Part shown: positions 1 through 9,774 of the stretch, in pieces
How positions within the stretch are numbered: position 1 is the stretch's first letter
Layout: the number at the start of each line of letters is the position of its first letter
DNA from: Blastococcus tunisiensis
GTDB lineage: Bacteria; Actinomycetota; Actinomycetes; Mycobacteriales; Geodermatophilaceae
DNA length: 64,000 bases
Assembly (NCBI RefSeq): GCF_900112815.1
Contig: NZ_FOND01000013.1
Location: 1 to 64,000, forward strand
Direction of reading: 5' to 3'
Notes under the pieces: generated by a model
Told to the model about the DNA's origin: nothing
The model's database searches: none
Seen by the model: only the letters and a program-made list of their open reading frames with translations
Translations under genes and position numbers: made by a program

Positions 1-330
1 CCGGCCGCGCTGCGCCGCTCGCTGACCTGGGACCAGGGCATCGAGCTGGCACAGCACACCGAGATCACGATCGCCGCCGACCTGCCGATCTACTTCTGCG
101 ACCCGCACTCCCCCTGGCAGCGCGGCACGAATGAGAACACCAACGGCCTGCTCCGCCAGTACTTCCCCAAGGGCACCGACCTCTCCGTCCACGACATCGA
201 CCACCTCGCCGACATCGCCGACCGACTCAACGGCCGACCCCGCAAGACCCTCGGCTTCAAGACCCCGGCCGAGACCCTCGCCCGGCTACTCTCCCAAGAT
301 CAAATGACCGGTGTTGCGTCGACCAGTTGA
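1..330 (+). CDS. IS30-family transposase, C-terminal part (cut by window edge)
   Basis: Frame 1 is open from the first base to TGA at 328-330 and gives 109 residues. It contains TWDQG near residue 9 (second catalytic Asp of the DDE core) and [20 protein letters not shown] at 38-57, the block that carries the catalytic Glu of IS30 transposases. The ending [18 protein letters not shown] is also typical of IS30 proteins. IS30 enzymes are roughly 320-400 residues long, so two thirds lie outside the window. The enzyme would catalyse cut-and-paste or circle-mediated transposition. Whether the copy is intact cannot be judged from here. Confidence 0.9.
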   Translation, partial: PAALRRSLTWDQGIELAQHTEITIAADLPIYFCDPHSPWQRGTNENTNGLLRQYFPKGTDLSVHDIDHLADIADRLNGRPRKTLGFKTPAETLARLLSQDQMTGVASTS

Positions 331-345
331 ATCCGCCGCCTTCGC
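1..345 (+). mobile_element. Right end of an IS30-type insertion sequence
   Basis: IS30-type transposase genes run almost to the element end. The stretch GGTGTTGCGTCGACCAGTTG at about 311-330 overlaps the stop codon and resembles terminal inverted repeats of actinobacterial IS30 elements (from memory). The right boundary is therefore placed near 330-345. The left end and the target duplication are not visible. Confidence 0.5.
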
Positions 346-380
346 ACTGCCGACCAGCGCACAGCGACGACCCTGTGGGC

Positions 381-698
381 TCAGTGCCAGACGAGGACGA
401 GCGCCGTCCCCCCGTCGGCTGCCTCCCAGCGCCCGCCGGTCACCGAGCCCGGCTCCGGGAGGTCCGTGGTCAGCGAGGTCCGGGCATCGGCCCAGGCCGG
501 CCAGGCGTCGTCCTCGTCCTGCCACACGAGCCGGCCGCCGGGCAGGTAGCTGACGACCGGGCAGCCGGACTCCGCGAGGGCCGCCGCGTCGAGCGGCTCG
601 ATCCGGGTGGTGCGGCGGCGGTAGGTCCGGCCGTCGGGCCCGATCAGCACGCCTGGACCGAGCGCCTTCCAGTCCCGGTCGGGGAGCTCGCGCCGCAT
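381..698 (-). CDS. Hypothetical protein, 105 aa
   Basis: An ATG at 698 opens a 105-residue reading frame rich in Trp, Asp and Arg, with no signal peptide or membrane segment. I do not recognise a family. Features visible are IGPDGRTYRRRTTRIEPLD near residues 19-37 and a Trp-rich acidic stretch WQDEDDAWPAWADA near 59-72. The same frame stays open upstream into the ctaB region, but there it only reads ctaB out of frame, so the ATG at 698 is the sensible start. It lies 86 bp downstream of ctaB on the same strand and may be co-transcribed with it. Confidence 0.6.
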   Translation of the reverse strand: MRRELPDRDWKALGPGVLIGPDGRTYRRRTTRIEPLDAAALAESGCPVVSYLPGGRLVWQDEDDAWPAWADARTSLTTDLPEPGSVTGGRWEAADGGTALVLVWH

Positions 699-784
699 GG
701 GTGGAACCGTAGATCGGGCGCCCTCGGCCCCGTCCAGGGCACCGCCCCGAGCCTGCGAGGGGTGGGGAGGACGGGGTCCTTTCT

Positions 785-1717
785 CTAGACGATGGCGTCG
801 ACGACGATCGCCACCATCAGCAGCGCCAGGTAGGAGATCGAGACGTGGAACAGCTGCATGGGCTTGAAGTCGCCACCGCGCACGATGCGGCGCAGCAGGC
901 GGTGCGACTCGACGACGAACCAGCCGCCCAGCAGGGCCGCGGCGATCGTGTAGCCGAGCCCGATGCCGTAGTCGGCCCCGATCGGCCACAGCGACAGCGA
1001 GACGGCGACGGTCGCATATGCCCAGGCCACGCTCTGCCGGCCGACGGACAGCGCCGTCGTCACCACCGGCAGCATGGGGACGTCGGCCCGCGCGTAGTCG
1101 TCCTTGAACCGCAGCGCCAGCGCCCAGAAGTGCGGCATCTGCCAGCAGAAGACGACGGCGAAGACGACGAACGCCGGCCAGTCCAGCGACCCGGTGACGG
1201 CGGCCCAGCCGATGAGCACGGGCGCGGCCCCGGGGACGCCGCCCCACTCGGTGCTGCGGCGGGTGTGCCGCTTGAAGACCATCGTGTAGAGGACTGCGTA
1301 GTAGAAGATCGCCGCGGCCGCCAGGGCCGCGGCCAGCAGCGTGGTGGTCAGCGCGAGCAGCACGACGGAACCGACCGTCAGCACGGACCCGAAGACCAGG
1401 GCCGCCCGTGGGGTCACCTGACCGGTCACCAGCGGCCGCTTCTGGGTGCGCTGCATCAGCCGGTCGATGTCGCGGTCGAAGTAGCAGTTGAAGACGTTGG
1501 CCGCCCCGGCCGCGAGGGTCCCGCCGAGCAGGGTGAGGAGCAGCAGCGACAGCGACGGCCAGCCGCGGGCGGCCAGCATCATCGCCGGCACCGTGGTCAC
1601 GAGCAGCAGCTCGATGATCCGTGGCTTCGTCAGCGCCACGTAGCCCGTGACGCGGGTCCGCAGCGCGCTCGGCGGCCGGCGCTCGGGACTGGCCCGGCGG
1701 GTGGAGAGGGCGGTCAC
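785..1717 (-). CDS. ctaB: Protoheme IX farnesyltransferase (heme O synthase)
   Basis: An integral-membrane UbiA-type prenyltransferase that adds a farnesyl group to heme b to give heme O, the precursor of the heme A/O used by cytochrome oxidases. The 310-aa product begins YVALTKPRIIELLLVTTVPA and has the Asp-rich prenyl-diphosphate/Mg site NCYFDRDIDRLMQRTQKRPL, a second polar motif in EWGGVPGAAPVLIGW, and about eight hydrophobic segments. The GTG at 1717 gives the usual family length of about 300-310 aa; an upstream ATG at 1882 would add an Arg/Pro-rich tail unlike the family. It is divergent from tkt, the usual actinobacterial ctaB/tkt arrangement. Confidence 0.93.
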   Translation of the reverse strand: MTALSTRRASPERRPPSALRTRVTGYVALTKPRIIELLLVTTVPAMMLAARGWPSLSLLLLTLLGGTLAAGAANVFNCYFDRDIDRLMQRTQKRPLVTGQVTPRAALVFGSVLTVGSVVLLALTTTLLAAALAAAAIFYYAVLYTMVFKRHTRRSTEWGGVPGAAPVLIGWAAVTGSLDWPAFVVFAVVFCWQMPHFWALALRFKDDYARADVPMLPVVTTALSVGRQSVAWAYATVAVSLSLWPIGADYGIGLGYTIAAALLGGWFVVESHRLLRRIVRGGDFKPMQLFHVSISYLALLMVAIVVDAIV

Positions 1718-2004
1718 GCGGCGCCCTCGTGCGCGGGGTCGCGCGGGCCGAAGGGCACTGCCGGCCAGCTGAACAGCAAGGGAGGGCCTCTTCGAACCGA
1801 GGACGGGGAACGCGAGCCACTGTAGCCCGCGGAGGCCACCGGCCACGTCGCGGGACGGGCGCGGATGACTAGGGTTGATCACGTTGTTGCTGCGTGTGCA
1901 GCGGGTAGGGCCACCGTCGACGACGGCGGCGCGCTCCGGACCAGCGCGGGCCCGGGCCGGACGGCCGCACGACGCAGGACCATCTTCCGAGGGAGTCCCA
2001 GCAC
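1718..2004. promoter_or_regulatory. Divergent ctaB/tkt intergenic region
   Basis: This 287-bp gap separates divergent ctaB and tkt and must hold both promoters. On the plus strand TTGTTG with a TAGGGC-like hexamer 16 nt downstream (about 1884-1911) is a weak SigA-type candidate for tkt. No ribosome-binding site of note precedes ctaB. No palindromic operator was seen. Confidence 0.3.
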
Positions 2005-4212
2005 ATGACGCAGAGCACCCGGCCCGAAGCCCCGGCCGAGGCGGCCACCGACAGCCCGACCGGCCGCCCGGACGAGCCCCGCCCCACCCTCCCCGACGGC
2101 TTCGGCGACCTGGACCGCCGCGCGATCGACACCGCGCGCGTGCTGGCGATGGACGCCGTGCAGAAGGTCGGCAACGGCCACCCCGGCACCGCCATGAGCA
2201 TGGCGCCGACGGCCTACCTGCTCTTCCAGAAGTGGCTGCGACACGACCCCAGCGACCCCAACTGGGTCGGCCGGGACCGGTTCGTGCTGTCGATGGGCCA
2301 CTCCAGCCTCACCCTCTACGTCCAGCTCTACCTGTCCGGCTACGGCCTGGAGCTCGACGACCTCAAGGAGCTGCGGACGTGGGGCTCGCTCACCCCGGGG
2401 CACCCCGAGGTGAACCACACGCCCGGCGTGGAGACGACGACCGGGCCGCTGGGCCAGGGCGTCGGCAACGCCGTGGGCATGGCCATGGCCGCCCGCCGCG
2501 AGCGCGGCCTGCTCGACCCCGACGCCCCCGAGGGCGAGAGCCTCTTCGACCACACCATCTGGGCGTTCGCCTCCGACGGCGACCTCGAGGAGGGCGTGAG
2601 CGGCGAGGCGTCGTCCCTGGCCGGCACGCAGCAGCTGGGCAACCTGGTCCTGGTCTACGACGACAACCGGATCTCCATCGAGGACGACACGAACGTCGCC
2701 TTCACCGAGGACGTCGGCCGGCGCTACGAGGCCTACGGCTGGCACGTCCAGCACGTGGACGACGGGGAGGACCTGGCCGCCGTCGACGCCGCCTTCGCCG
2801 CCGCCAAGGCCGAGACCGGCCGGCCCTCCATCGTCGTGCTCCGCACGATCATCGCCTGGCCCGCGCCGAACAAGCAGAACACCGGCGCCGCGCACGGCTC
2901 GGCGCTCGGCGACGACGAGGTCAAGGCCACCAAGGAGATACTCGGCCTCGACCCCGAGCAGACCTTCGAGGTGGCCCCCGAGGTCCTCGAGCACGCCCGG
3001 AAGGTGGTCACCCGCGGTCAGGAGGCCCACGCCGCCTGGCAGCAGCGCTTCGACGCCTGGACGCAGGCCGACCCGGACCGCGCCGCGCTGCTGGAGCGGA
3101 TGCGGACGCGGACCCTCCCCGAGGGCTGGGCCGGGAAGCTGCCGACCTGGGACGCCGATCCGAAGGGTGTCGCGACCCGCAAGGCCTCCGGTGAGGTGCT
3201 CGCGGCGCTCTACCCGGAGCTGCCGGAGCTCTGGGGTGGCTCGGCCGACCTGGCGGAGAGCAACAACACCGCGGTCAAGGGCGAACCGTCCTTCGTCCCC
3301 GCGAGCCGGCAGACGAAGATGTGGACCGGCGGCCCCTACGGCCGCATCCTGCACTTCGGCGTCCGCGAGCACGCGATGGGCTCGATCATGAACGGCATCG
3401 CCCTGCACGGCGGCACCCGCGTGTACGGCGGCACCTTCCTCACCTTCTCCGACTACATGCGCGGCGCGGTGCGCCTCGCCGCGCTGATGCAGCTGCCGGT
3501 CACCTACGTGTGGACGCACGACTCCATCGGCCTCGGGGAGGACGGCCCGACCCACCAGCCGATCGAGCACCTGGCCGCGCTGAGGGCGATCCCGGGCCTG
3601 GACGTCGTGCGCCCGGCCGACGCCAACGAGGTCGCCGTCGCCTGGCGCACCGTCCTGGAGCACAACGACCGCCCGGCCGGCATCGTGCTGTCCCGGCAGA
3701 ACCTGCCGGTCTTCGACCGCGACGAGTTCGCGTCGGCCGAGGGCGTCGCCCGCGGCGGCTACGTCCTCGCCGAGGCCTCCTCCGGCACCCCCGAGGTGAT
3801 CCTCATGGGCACCGGGTCGGAGGTGCAGATCGCCGTCGCCGCCCGCGAGGTGCTGGAGGCCGACGGCGTGCCGACCCGGGTGGTCTCGCTGCCCTGCGTC
3901 GAGTGGTTCGCCGCGCAGGACCGGGCCTACAAGGACGAGGTGCTGCCGCCCTCGGTCCGTGCCCGGGTCAGCGTCGAGGCCGCCGTGCCCATGGGGTGGC
4001 GGGAGTTCGTCGGCGACGCGGGCCGGATCGTCGGCATCAACCACTACGGCGCCAGCGCGGCCTACACCGTGCTCTACGAGGAGTTCGGTCTCACCCAGGA
4101 GGCCGTCGTGACCGCCGCCCGGGAGAGCATCGAGGCCGCCGCGGCAGGTCGCGGTGTCCCGGCCGGCCCCGACTCCGCCGGCGTCCTGCACACCCCCACC
4201 GGGGACCGCTGA
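2005..4212 (+). CDS. tkt: Transketolase
   Basis: A thiamine-diphosphate enzyme of the non-oxidative pentose phosphate pathway that moves two-carbon ketol units between sugar phosphates. The 735-aa length is normal for actinobacterial Tkt. Seen in order: [13 protein letters not shown] (about 56-68), [14 protein letters not shown] (about 148), the ThDP-binding [12 protein letters not shown]...YDDNRISI, and the pyrimidine-domain motifs FGVREHAMG and [15 protein letters not shown] with its catalytic Glu and His residues. The N-terminal 30 residues are Pro/Glu rich and probably disordered. It heads a run tkt-tal-pgi-zwf-opcA-pgl on one strand, which joins both pentose phosphate branches to glycolysis. 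Confidence 0.97.
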   Translation: MTQSTRPEAPAEAATDSPTGRPDEPRPTLPDGFGDLDRRAIDTARVLAMDAVQKVGNGHPGTAMSMAPTAYLLFQKWLRHDPSDPNWVGRDRFVLSMGHSSLTLYVQLYLSGYGLELDDLKELRTWGSLTPGHPEVNHTPGVETTTGPLGQGVGNAVGMAMAARRERGLLDPDAPEGESLFDHTIWAFASDGDLEEGVSGEASSLAGTQQLGNLVLVYDDNRISIEDDTNVAFTEDVGRRYEAYGWHVQHVDDGEDLAAVDAAFAAAKAETGRPSIVVLRTIIAWPAPNKQNTGAAHGSALGDDEVKATKEILGLDPEQTFEVAPEVLEHARKVVTRGQEAHAAWQQRFDAWTQADPDRAALLERMRTRTLPEGWAGKLPTWDADPKGVATRKASGEVLAALYPELPELWGGSADLAESNNTAVKGEPSFVPASRQTKMWTGGPYGRILHFGVREHAMGSIMNGIALHGGTRVYGGTFLTFSDYMRGAVRLAALMQLPVTYVWTHDSIGLGEDGPTHQPIEHLAALRAIPGLDVVRPADANEVAVAWRTVLEHNDRPAGIVLSRQNLPVFDRDEFASAEGVARGGYVLAEASSGTPEVILMGTGSEVQIAVAAREVLEADGVPTRVVSLPCVEWFAAQDRAYKDEVLPPSVRARVSVEAAVPMGWREFVGDAGRIVGINHYGASAAYTVLYEEFGLTQEAVVTAARESIEAAAAGRGVPAGPDSAGVLHTPTGDR

Positions 4213-4339
4213 ACGAGGACCCCGTCACACGCGCACCGCATCGAGAAGGCGAAAGGACCCCGTCCTCCTCACCACTCGCAAGCTCGCGGCGAGCCTCGGG
4301 ACGGGGCCACGAGCCAACCGGAACAGAAGGGCACATCAC

Positions 4340-5440
4340 ATGGCGCAGAACGAGAAGCTGGCCGAGCTCTCCGACGCAGGGGTCGCCGTCTGGCTGGACG
4401 ACCTGTCCCGCGACCGGATCCGCAGCGGCAACCTGCGGGCACTGGTCGAGGAGCACTCGGTCGTCGGCGTCACCACCAACCCGACGATCTTCGCCGCCGC
4501 GATCAGCGGCTCGGACTCCTACGACGACCAGCTGCACGCCCTGGCCGTCCGCAAGGTGAGCGTCGAGGAGGCGCTCCGGACCATCACCGCCGCCGACGTC
4601 CGCGACGCCTGCGACCTGCTCGCCCCCGTCGCCGAGGCCGCACCGGGCGACGGGCGGGTCTCCCTCGAGGTGGCGCCGGGCCTGGCCCACGACACCGACG
4701 CCACGGCCGCCGAGGCCGGGCACCTGTGGTGGCTCGTGGACCGGCCGAACCTCTACATCAAGATCCCGGCGACGGAGGCGGGGCTGCCCGCGATCACCGA
4801 GGCGATCGGCAACGGCATCAGTGTCAACGTCACCTTGATCTTCAGCCTCGAGCGGTACCGCGCGGTCATGGAGGCCTACCTGGCCGGCCTGGAGAAGCGC
4901 GCGGCCGACGGCGGCTCGCTGGAGGGCATCGCCTCGGTGGCGTCCTTCTTCGTCTCCCGGGTGGACTCCGAGATCGACAAGCGGCTCGACGCCGCCGGCG
5001 CCGACTCCTCGCTCAAGGGCAAGGCGGGCATCGCCAACGCCCAGCTGGCCTACCAGGCCTACGAGGAGGTGTTCTCCTCCGACCGCTGGCGGGCGCTGGA
5101 GGCGCAGGGCGCGGCGCGGCAGCGCCCGCTGTGGGCCTCGACCGGCGTGAAGAACCCCGAGTACTCCGACACGATGTACATCAGCGAGCTCATCGCCCCG
5201 GGCACGGTCAACACCATGCCGGAGAAGACGATGATGGCCTACGCCGACCACGGGACCCCGGGCACGCCGGTGCAGAAGACCTACGACGACGCCGCGGCCG
5301 TCATGAAGGGCGTCGCCGAGGCCGGCGTCGACCTCGACGAGGTGTTCCGGGTCCTCGAGGACGAGGGCGTCCAGAAGTTCGTCGACTCGTGGGACGAGCT
5401 GACCGCCTCGGTGCGCACGGAGCTCGAGGACAAGGCGTGA
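4340..5440 (+). CDS. tal: Transaldolase
   Basis: Transfers dihydroxyacetone units between sedoheptulose 7-phosphate and glyceraldehyde 3-phosphate. The 366-aa protein is of the long actinobacterial type (TalB-like, family 2). The Schiff-base lysine is K141 in [13 protein letters not shown], and [11 protein letters not shown] near residue 45 is the other family signature. The ATG at 4340 is chosen because the conserved N-terminus ([21 protein letters not shown]) follows at once. The stop TGA overlaps the GTG of pgi, implying translational coupling. Confidence 0.97.
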   Translation: MAQNEKLAELSDAGVAVWLDDLSRDRIRSGNLRALVEEHSVVGVTTNPTIFAAAISGSDSYDDQLHALAVRKVSVEEALRTITAADVRDACDLLAPVAEAAPGDGRVSLEVAPGLAHDTDATAAEAGHLWWLVDRPNLYIKIPATEAGLPAITEAIGNGISVNVTLIFSLERYRAVMEAYLAGLEKRAADGGSLEGIASVASFFVSRVDSEIDKRLDAAGADSSLKGKAGIANAQLAYQAYEEVFSSDRWRALEAQGAARQRPLWASTGVKNPEYSDTMYISELIAPGTVNTMPEKTMMAYADHGTPGTPVQKTYDDAAAVMKGVAEAGVDLDEVFRVLEDEGVQKFVDSWDELTASVRTELEDKA

Positions 5441-7032
5441 GCCTGACGGTCCGCATCACCGGGCTGGAGGTGCCGGAACCGGTCCGGAACCAGCTCGGTG
5501 CCGACGACGTCGCGGCGCGGCTGGTCGGCAAGGACGCGACCCTCTGGGGTCCGGAGGCGGAGAGCGAGGCGTCGGTCCGGCTCGGCTGGCTGGACCTGCC
5601 GGCCACCTCCCGGGAACTGGTCTCCCGGCTCGCCGACCTCCGGGCCGAGCTGGCCGGGGAGGGCCTGGACCGGGTGGTCCTGTGCGGCATGGGCGGCTCC
5701 TCGCTGGCCCCGGAGGTCATCTGCCGGACGGCCGGCGTCCCGCTGGTCGTCCTCGACACCACCGACCCCGGCCAGGTGGCCGCGGCCATGACCGACCTCG
5801 ACCGCACCGTCGTGGTCGTCAGCTCCAAGTCCGGCGGCACGGTGGAGACCGACAGCCAGCGACGGGCGTTCGTCACCGCGTTCGCCGAGGCGGGCCTGGA
5901 CGAGAAGGAGATCGGCCGGCGCTTCGTCGTCGTCACCGATCCCGGGTCGCCGCTGTCCGAGACCGCCGCCGAGATGGGCGCCCGCGAGGTCTTCCTCGCC
6001 GACCCCGCCGTCGGCGGCCGCTACAGCGCCCTGTCGGCGTTCGGACTGGTTCCCTCGGCGCTGGCCGGGGCCGAGGTGGGCTCGCTGCTCGAGGAGGCCG
6101 AGGACCTGGCCGCGGGGCTCGCCGAGCCCGGCAACGCCGCCCTCGAGCTCGGGGTCGCCATGGGCGCCGCCTTCCGCGCCGGCCGCGACAAGCTGGCCCT
6201 GGCCGACGGCTCCGAAATCGCGGGCTTCGGCGACTGGGCCGAGCAGCTGATCGCCGAGTCCACCGGCAAGCAGGGCCGCGGGATCCTGCCCGTCGTCGTC
6301 GAGTCCGTGGACGCGCCCGGCGCCTCCGGCCCGGACGTCCTGCTGGCCGCGCTCGGTGCCGACGCCCCCGGCCCGGGCCCGGCGCTGACCGTCTCGGGGC
6401 CGCTCGGGGCGCAGTTCCTCGGGTGGGAGTACGCCACGGCCGTGGCGGGGCGGATCCTGGGGATCAACCCCTTCGACCAGCCGAACGTCACCGAGAGCAA
6501 GGAGAACACCCGGCGGATCCTGTCCGACGGGCTCCCGGACGAGCAGCCCCTCGCGACGATCGGGGCCATCGAGGTCCGGTGCAGCGGCGGCGTGCTGGAC
6601 GGCGTGGACCTGTCCTCGCACGACGGCGTGGCCCTGGCCCTCGACGCCCTGGTCGCGGCCGTCCCCCCGCGCGGCTACCTGGCGGTGATGGCCTACCTCG
6701 ACCGGGAGAGGGACGCAAGCGCCGCGGACCTGCGGGCCGCGCTCGCCGGCCGGACGGAGCGGGCGGTCACCTTCGGGTGGGCCCCCCGCTTCCTGCACTC
6801 CACGGGGCAGTACCACAAGGGCGGACCGCAGGTCGGCGCCTTCCTCCAGCTCACCGGCGTGGCGGCCGGGGACCTGCCGGTCCCCGACCAGCCCTTCACC
6901 TTCGGCACGCTCCAGGCGGCCCAGGCGGCCGGCGACCGCCAGGCGCTGGCCGACCGGGACCGCCCGCTGCTGCACCTGCACCTGACCGACCGTGCCGCCG
7001 GGCTCGGCCAGCTCCTCGCCGTGCTCGGCTGA
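5437..7032 (+). CDS. pgi: Glucose-6-phosphate isomerase
   Basis: Interconverts glucose 6-phosphate and fructose 6-phosphate. The 531-aa product has the sugar-phosphate binding SIS motif [16 protein letters not shown], the [17 protein letters not shown] stretch, and the C-terminal [20 protein letters not shown] with the active-site Lys. The sequence is of the divergent actinobacterial Pgi type rather than the E. coli type. It starts at GTG 5437 in a GTGA overlap with tal, so the pair is probably one translational unit. Its place between tal and zwf links the non-oxidative and oxidative pentose phosphate branches. Confidence 0.95.
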   Translation: MSLTVRITGLEVPEPVRNQLGADDVAARLVGKDATLWGPEAESEASVRLGWLDLPATSRELVSRLADLRAELAGEGLDRVVLCGMGGSSLAPEVICRTAGVPLVVLDTTDPGQVAAAMTDLDRTVVVVSSKSGGTVETDSQRRAFVTAFAEAGLDEKEIGRRFVVVTDPGSPLSETAAEMGAREVFLADPAVGGRYSALSAFGLVPSALAGAEVGSLLEEAEDLAAGLAEPGNAALELGVAMGAAFRAGRDKLALADGSEIAGFGDWAEQLIAESTGKQGRGILPVVVESVDAPGASGPDVLLAALGADAPGPGPALTVSGPLGAQFLGWEYATAVAGRILGINPFDQPNVTESKENTRRILSDGLPDEQPLATIGAIEVRCSGGVLDGVDLSSHDGVALALDALVAAVPPRGYLAVMAYLDRERDASAADLRAALAGRTERAVTFGWAPRFLHSTGQYHKGGPQVGAFLQLTGVAAGDLPVPDQPFTFGTLQAAQAAGDRQALADRDRPLLHLHLTDRAAGLGQLLAVLG

Positions 7033-7110
7033 GGCGGTCGGTACAGCCGCACGACCCGCGTCCTGATCCGGTCCGGACGACGGGACACCCTCCGACCTCG
7101 AGGACCGACC

Positions 7111-7140
7111 ATGACTCAGTCCCCGCTCCGCGGCCGATGA
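7111..7140 (+). other. Possible nine-codon leader ORF overlapping the zwf start
   Basis: ATG at 7111 opens nine codons (MTQSPLRGR) ending in TGA at 7138-7140, which overlaps the zwf ATG at 7137 as ATGA. An AGGA lies 9 nt before the leader ATG, and no convincing Shine-Dalgarno directly precedes the zwf ATG. The layout would couple zwf translation to a mini-ORF. It may be chance. Confidence 0.3.
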
Positions 7141-8654
7141 TCCCCAACCCGCTGCGCGATCCCCGGGACCGGCGGCTCCCCCGCGTCCCGGAGCCCTGTG
7201 CGCTCGTCGTCTTCGGGATCACCGGCGACCTGGCCCGCAAGAAGCTGCTGCCGGCGGTCTACGACCTCGCCAACCGCGGCCTGCTGCCCACCAACTTCGC
7301 GCTGCTGGGCTTCGCCCGCCGCGACTGGGACGACCAGGACTTCGCCGAGCTGTCCCGCGACGCCGCCCGGGAGAACGCGCGCACGCCGTGGCGGGAGGAG
7401 GTGTGGGAGCAGCTGGCAGCCGACATCACCTTCGTGCAGGGCTCGTTCGACGACGACGACGCCTTCGACCAGCTGGCCGCGACGCTGGGCGAGCTGGAGG
7501 GCTCGCACGGCATCGGTGGCAACGCTGCCTTCTACCTCTCCATCCCGCCCTCCATGTTCCCCGTCGTGCTCAAGCAGATGCAGCGCACCGGGATGGCGGA
7601 GAGCACCGCGGACCGGTGGCGGCGGGTGGTCGTGGAGAAGCCGTTCGGCGAGGACCTGGCCTCCAGCCGTGAGCTCAACGAGCTGGTCGACTCGGTCTTC
7701 AGCGCCGAGGACGTCTTCCGCATCGACCACTACCTGGGCAAGGAGACCGTCCAGAACCTGATGGCGCTGCGGTTCGCCAACTCGCTGTTCGAACCGATCT
7801 GGAACGGCCAGAACGTCGACTCGGTGCAGATCACCATGGCCGAGGACGTCGGCATCGGCGGGCGGGCGCAGTTCTACGAGAAGACCGGCGCGGCCCGCGA
7901 CGTGCTGCAGAACCACCTGCTCCAGCTGCTCGCGCTCACCGCCATGGAGGAACCGGTCGAGTTCTCCGCCGAGGAGATCCGCACCGAGAAGCTCAAGGTG
8001 CTGCGCGCGGTGTCCCTGCCGGAGGACCTGGGCGCGTTCGCCGTGCGGGGGCAGTACGAGCAGGGCTGGCTGGCCGGTGAGCGGGTGAACGGGTACCGCC
8101 AGGAGGAAGGCGTCGCCCCGGACTCCACGACCGAGACGTTCGCCGCCGTCCGCCTCGGCGTCGAGACGCGCCGCTGGGCGGGGGTGCCCTTCTACCTGCG
8201 GGCCGGCAAGCGGCTCCCCCGCCGGGTCACCGAGATCGCACTGGTCTTCAAGCGGGCACCGCACCTGCCGTTCGCGGCCACCGATACCGAGGAGCTGGGC
8301 AACAACCAGCTCGTCGTGCGGGTGCAACCCGACGAGGGGGTCACCCTCAAGTTCGGGTCGAAGGTTCCGGGCAGCGTCATGGAGGTCCGGGACGTGTCCA
8401 TGGACTTCCTCTACGGCGAGCAGTTCACCGAGGCCAGCCCGGAGGCCTACGAGCGCCTGCTGCTCGACGTCCTCCTGGGCGATGCGACGCTCTTCCCGCG
8501 CAACGCCGAGGTCGAGGCCTCCTGGGCGGTGATCGACCCGCTCGAGGAGTTCTGGGCGGGCACCGAGCCGCACCTCTACCGGGCCGGCGAGTGGGGGCCG
8601 CGGGCGGCCGAGGAGATGCTGGCCGCCGAGGGCCGGCGGTGGCGCCGGCCATGA
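7137..8654 (+). CDS. zwf: Glucose-6-phosphate 1-dehydrogenase
   Basis: The first enzyme of the oxidative pentose phosphate pathway: glucose 6-phosphate to 6-phosphogluconolactone with NADP+ reduction. The 505-aa length is normal. The nucleotide-binding GITGDLARKKLLPA is at 27-40, VVVEKPFGEDL at about 164-174, and the substrate signature RIDHYLGKE at 195-203. OpcA, its assembly/redox partner in actinobacteria, is the next gene. The ATG at 7137 overlaps a nine-codon leader ORF. The strand gap to pgi is about 100 bp, so an internal promoter is possible. Confidence 0.96.
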   Translation: MIPNPLRDPRDRRLPRVPEPCALVVFGITGDLARKKLLPAVYDLANRGLLPTNFALLGFARRDWDDQDFAELSRDAARENARTPWREEVWEQLAADITFVQGSFDDDDAFDQLAATLGELEGSHGIGGNAAFYLSIPPSMFPVVLKQMQRTGMAESTADRWRRVVVEKPFGEDLASSRELNELVDSVFSAEDVFRIDHYLGKETVQNLMALRFANSLFEPIWNGQNVDSVQITMAEDVGIGGRAQFYEKTGAARDVLQNHLLQLLALTAMEEPVEFSAEEIRTEKLKVLRAVSLPEDLGAFAVRGQYEQGWLAGERVNGYRQEEGVAPDSTTETFAAVRLGVETRRWAGVPFYLRAGKRLPRRVTEIALVFKRAPHLPFAATDTEELGNNQLVVRVQPDEGVTLKFGSKVPGSVMEVRDVSMDFLYGEQFTEASPEAYERLLLDVLLGDATLFPRNAEVEASWAVIDPLEEFWAGTEPHLYRAGEWGPRAAEEMLAAEGRRWRRP

Positions 8655-8718
8655 GGTCGACCGGCTCCCCGCCCTCCCCTGCCTCCCCCCTCCCGCCCGA
8701 CCGATCCGAGGAGACGCC

Positions 8719-9774
8719 ATGACGACGCTCTGGGACACCACCGGCTCGGCCGTCGTGAAGGAGCTCGCCGCCCAGCGCCGCACCGGCGGCGCGGTGCTCT
8801 CCGGGGTCGCCCTCACCCTCATCGTGGTCGCCGACGAGAGCAGGGTGGCCGAGGCCGAGGAGGCGGCGACGCACGCCGCCGAGGCGCACCCGTGCCGGCT
8901 GCTCGTCGTCGTCCGGCGCCAGCTGGAGGCCCCCGCTCCCCGCCTGGACGCCGAGGTGCTGATCGGTGGCCGGCTCGGCCCGGGCGAGGCGGTCGTCATG
9001 CGGATGTACGGCCGGCTCGGCCTGCACGCGGAGTCGGTCGTCCTGCCGCTGCTGGCCGCGGATGCCCCCGTCGTCACGTGGTGGCACGCCGCTCCCCCGG
9101 ACCGGCTGGCCACCGACGCGCTGGCCGTCTTCGCCCACCGGCGGATCACCGACACCTCGCTGGCCGACGAGCCGCTCGCGGCTCTGCGCACGCGCGCCGC
9201 GGACTACGCGCCCGGCGACACCGACCTCGCCTGGACCCGCAGCACCCCCTGGCGGACGACCCTCGCCTCGACGCTCGACTCGGTGTCCGGGCGGCGGAGC
9301 GAGCCGGTGCGCGTCCACGGCGGCCGGGTCGAGGGCGACTCCGCCAACCCCACCGCCCAGCTGCTGGCCGGCTGGCTGTCCTCGCGCTGCGGCTGCCCCA
9401 TCGCGGTGGAGGACGGCGGCCGCAAGCCAAACTCCAGCGGCGTGGACTCGGTCGCGCTCCAGCTGGACCAGGACGAGGAGGTGCGCATCCACGCCGACCG
9501 CAAGGGCGGGGCGGTCATCAGCCAGCCCTACCGGCCCGATGCCGGCGTCGCGCTGCCGGACCGGCCGCTCGGCGAGCTGCTGAGCGAGGAGCTGCGGCGG
9601 CTGGACCGCGACGAGCCCTACAGCGAGGCGCTCGAGGCCGCCACCGGCACGACGGAGCTGTCCCGGCGGTCACCGGAGCGGGAGCACGTGTGGTTCGACC
9701 CCGCCGACCCGGAGAACGGCAACGGTGCCCGGCCACGCAAGCGGGCGGCGGCCAAGCCGGCCGGTGACTCGTGA
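8719..9774 (+). CDS. opcA: Glucose-6-phosphate dehydrogenase assembly protein OpcA
   Basis: OpcA is required for full activity of Zwf in actinobacteria and cyanobacteria. The 351-aa protein starts MTTLWDTTGSAVVKELAAQRR, typical of the family, and contains WWHAAPPDRLATDALAVFAHRRITD and DLAWTRSTPWR. Its last 40 residues are basic and low-complexity. A GAGGAGACGCC ribosome-binding site precedes the ATG. The stop overlaps the pgl GTG by four bases, and zwf-opcA-pgl is a conserved actinobacterial run. Confidence 0.95.
   Translation: MTTLWDTTGSAVVKELAAQRRTGGAVLSGVALTLIVVADESRVAEAEEAATHAAEAHPCRLLVVVRRQLEAPAPRLDAEVLIGGRLGPGEAVVMRMYGRLGLHAESVVLPLLAADAPVVTWWHAAPPDRLATDALAVFAHRRITDTSLADEPLAALRTRAADYAPGDTDLAWTRSTPWRTTLASTLDSVSGRRSEPVRVHGGRVEGDSANPTAQLLAGWLSSRCGCPIAVEDGGRKPNSSGVDSVALQLDQDEEVRIHADRKGGAVISQPYRPDAGVALPDRPLGELLSEELRRLDRDEPYSEALEAATGTTELSRRSPEREHVWFDPADPENGNGARPRKRAAAKPAGDS

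Noticed and set aside
381-1820. A 479-aa minus-strand frame spanning ctaB
   Set aside because: Its upstream two thirds are ctaB read in another frame; only the last 105 codons look like a gene.
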